Source: JADJPO01 sp046330955
Lineage (GTDB): Bacteria; Actinomycetota; Actinomycetes; Actinomycetales; Kineosporiaceae
Length of the DNA stretch: 64,000 nucleotides
Reading direction: 5' to 3'
Assembly (NCBI GenBank): GCA_046330955.1
Contig: JAXLRT010000001.1
Coordinates: forward strand, 124,001-188,000
In this document: positions 63,944 through 64,000 of the stretch, piece by piece
Layout: every line of letters begins with the position of its first letter
Position numbering within the stretch: the stretch's first letter is position 1
Notes under the pieces: model-generated
Told to the model about the DNA's origin: nothing
The model's database searches: none
Seen by the model: the letters and a program-made list of their open reading frames with translations, nothing else
Program-made: the position numbers and the translations under genes

Positions 63944-64000
63944 GCGGGAGGGGCTCACGGGGACGGACTCACGGTGGGCAACGGCGCGCGACCGGGACTC

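Overview
The window is very GC-rich, dense DNA from an aerobic, soil-type actinobacterium. Evidence for this includes a group 1h [NiFe]-hydrogenase, a DUF222/HNH (13E12-type) gene, DUF2510, DUF4288, DUF397 and DUF5753 families, an F420/deazaflavin-type nitroreductase, an Lsr2-like domain, frequent GTG starts, GTGA/ATGA gene overlaps and many leaderless starts. The exact genus cannot be fixed from sequence reading; a Kineosporiaceae-like member of Actinomycetota is a guess.

Region 1 (1-17.8 kb) is a minus-strand locus for scavenging trace H2. In transcription order it runs DUF1641 protein, hypA, hypB, hhyS, hhyL, maturation protease, an 83-aa protein, a TPR protein, a 120-aa protein, a NifU-Rieske fusion, an NHL-repeat protein, hypF and finally hypC and hypD (hypD runs off the left edge; no hypE is seen in the window). 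The catalytic dimer, nickel and cyanide ligand assembly, C-terminal processing and a likely electron-transfer or cluster-delivery protein are therefore together. Between hypF and hypC lies a 4-kb interruption: a plus-strand BNR/beta-propeller plus MoaD-like pair, a small unknown gene, and a 13E12 HNH gene.

Region 2 (18-34 kb) is a set of housekeeping and accessory genes: CotH-kinase-like, two unknown enzymes, a YczE-like membrane protein, msrA, a DUF4288 protein, a GH13 glycosidase next to a PhoD-like phosphatase, a VapBC toxin-antitoxin pair, a RecQ helicase with a phosphoribosyltransferase-like tail, and a MoxR-type AAA ATPase with a VWA protein.

Region 3 (34-47 kb) starts with a very repetitive secreted FN3/LamG-like protein whose frame is broken three times in short C runs. 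It continues with a sirtuin, a Ddn-like protein, an operon of cystathionine beta-synthase, a frameshifted HAD hydrolase and a chemoreceptor, an SGNH hydrolase, an ERCC4 nuclease fused to an Lsr2-like domain, and a secreted BNR protein.

Region 4 (47-55.2 kb) is a minus-strand polyamine/gamma-glutamyl catabolism cluster (glutamine-synthetase-like, aldehyde dehydrogenase, SDR, gamma-glutamyl hydrolase), followed by a TauE/SafE transporter, an APS-kinase fusion and a BI-1 family membrane protein.

Region 5 (55.2-64 kb) holds a divergent TetR/NmrA-like pair, a class I tRNA with a UAA anticodon, a decayed regulator patch (DUF397, XRE and DUF5753 remnants), an IS630-family element split by an IS701-family element with perfect ends and a target duplication, then a type-5 uracil-DNA glycosylase, a dienelactone hydrolase and an AlkZ-type winged-helix protein.
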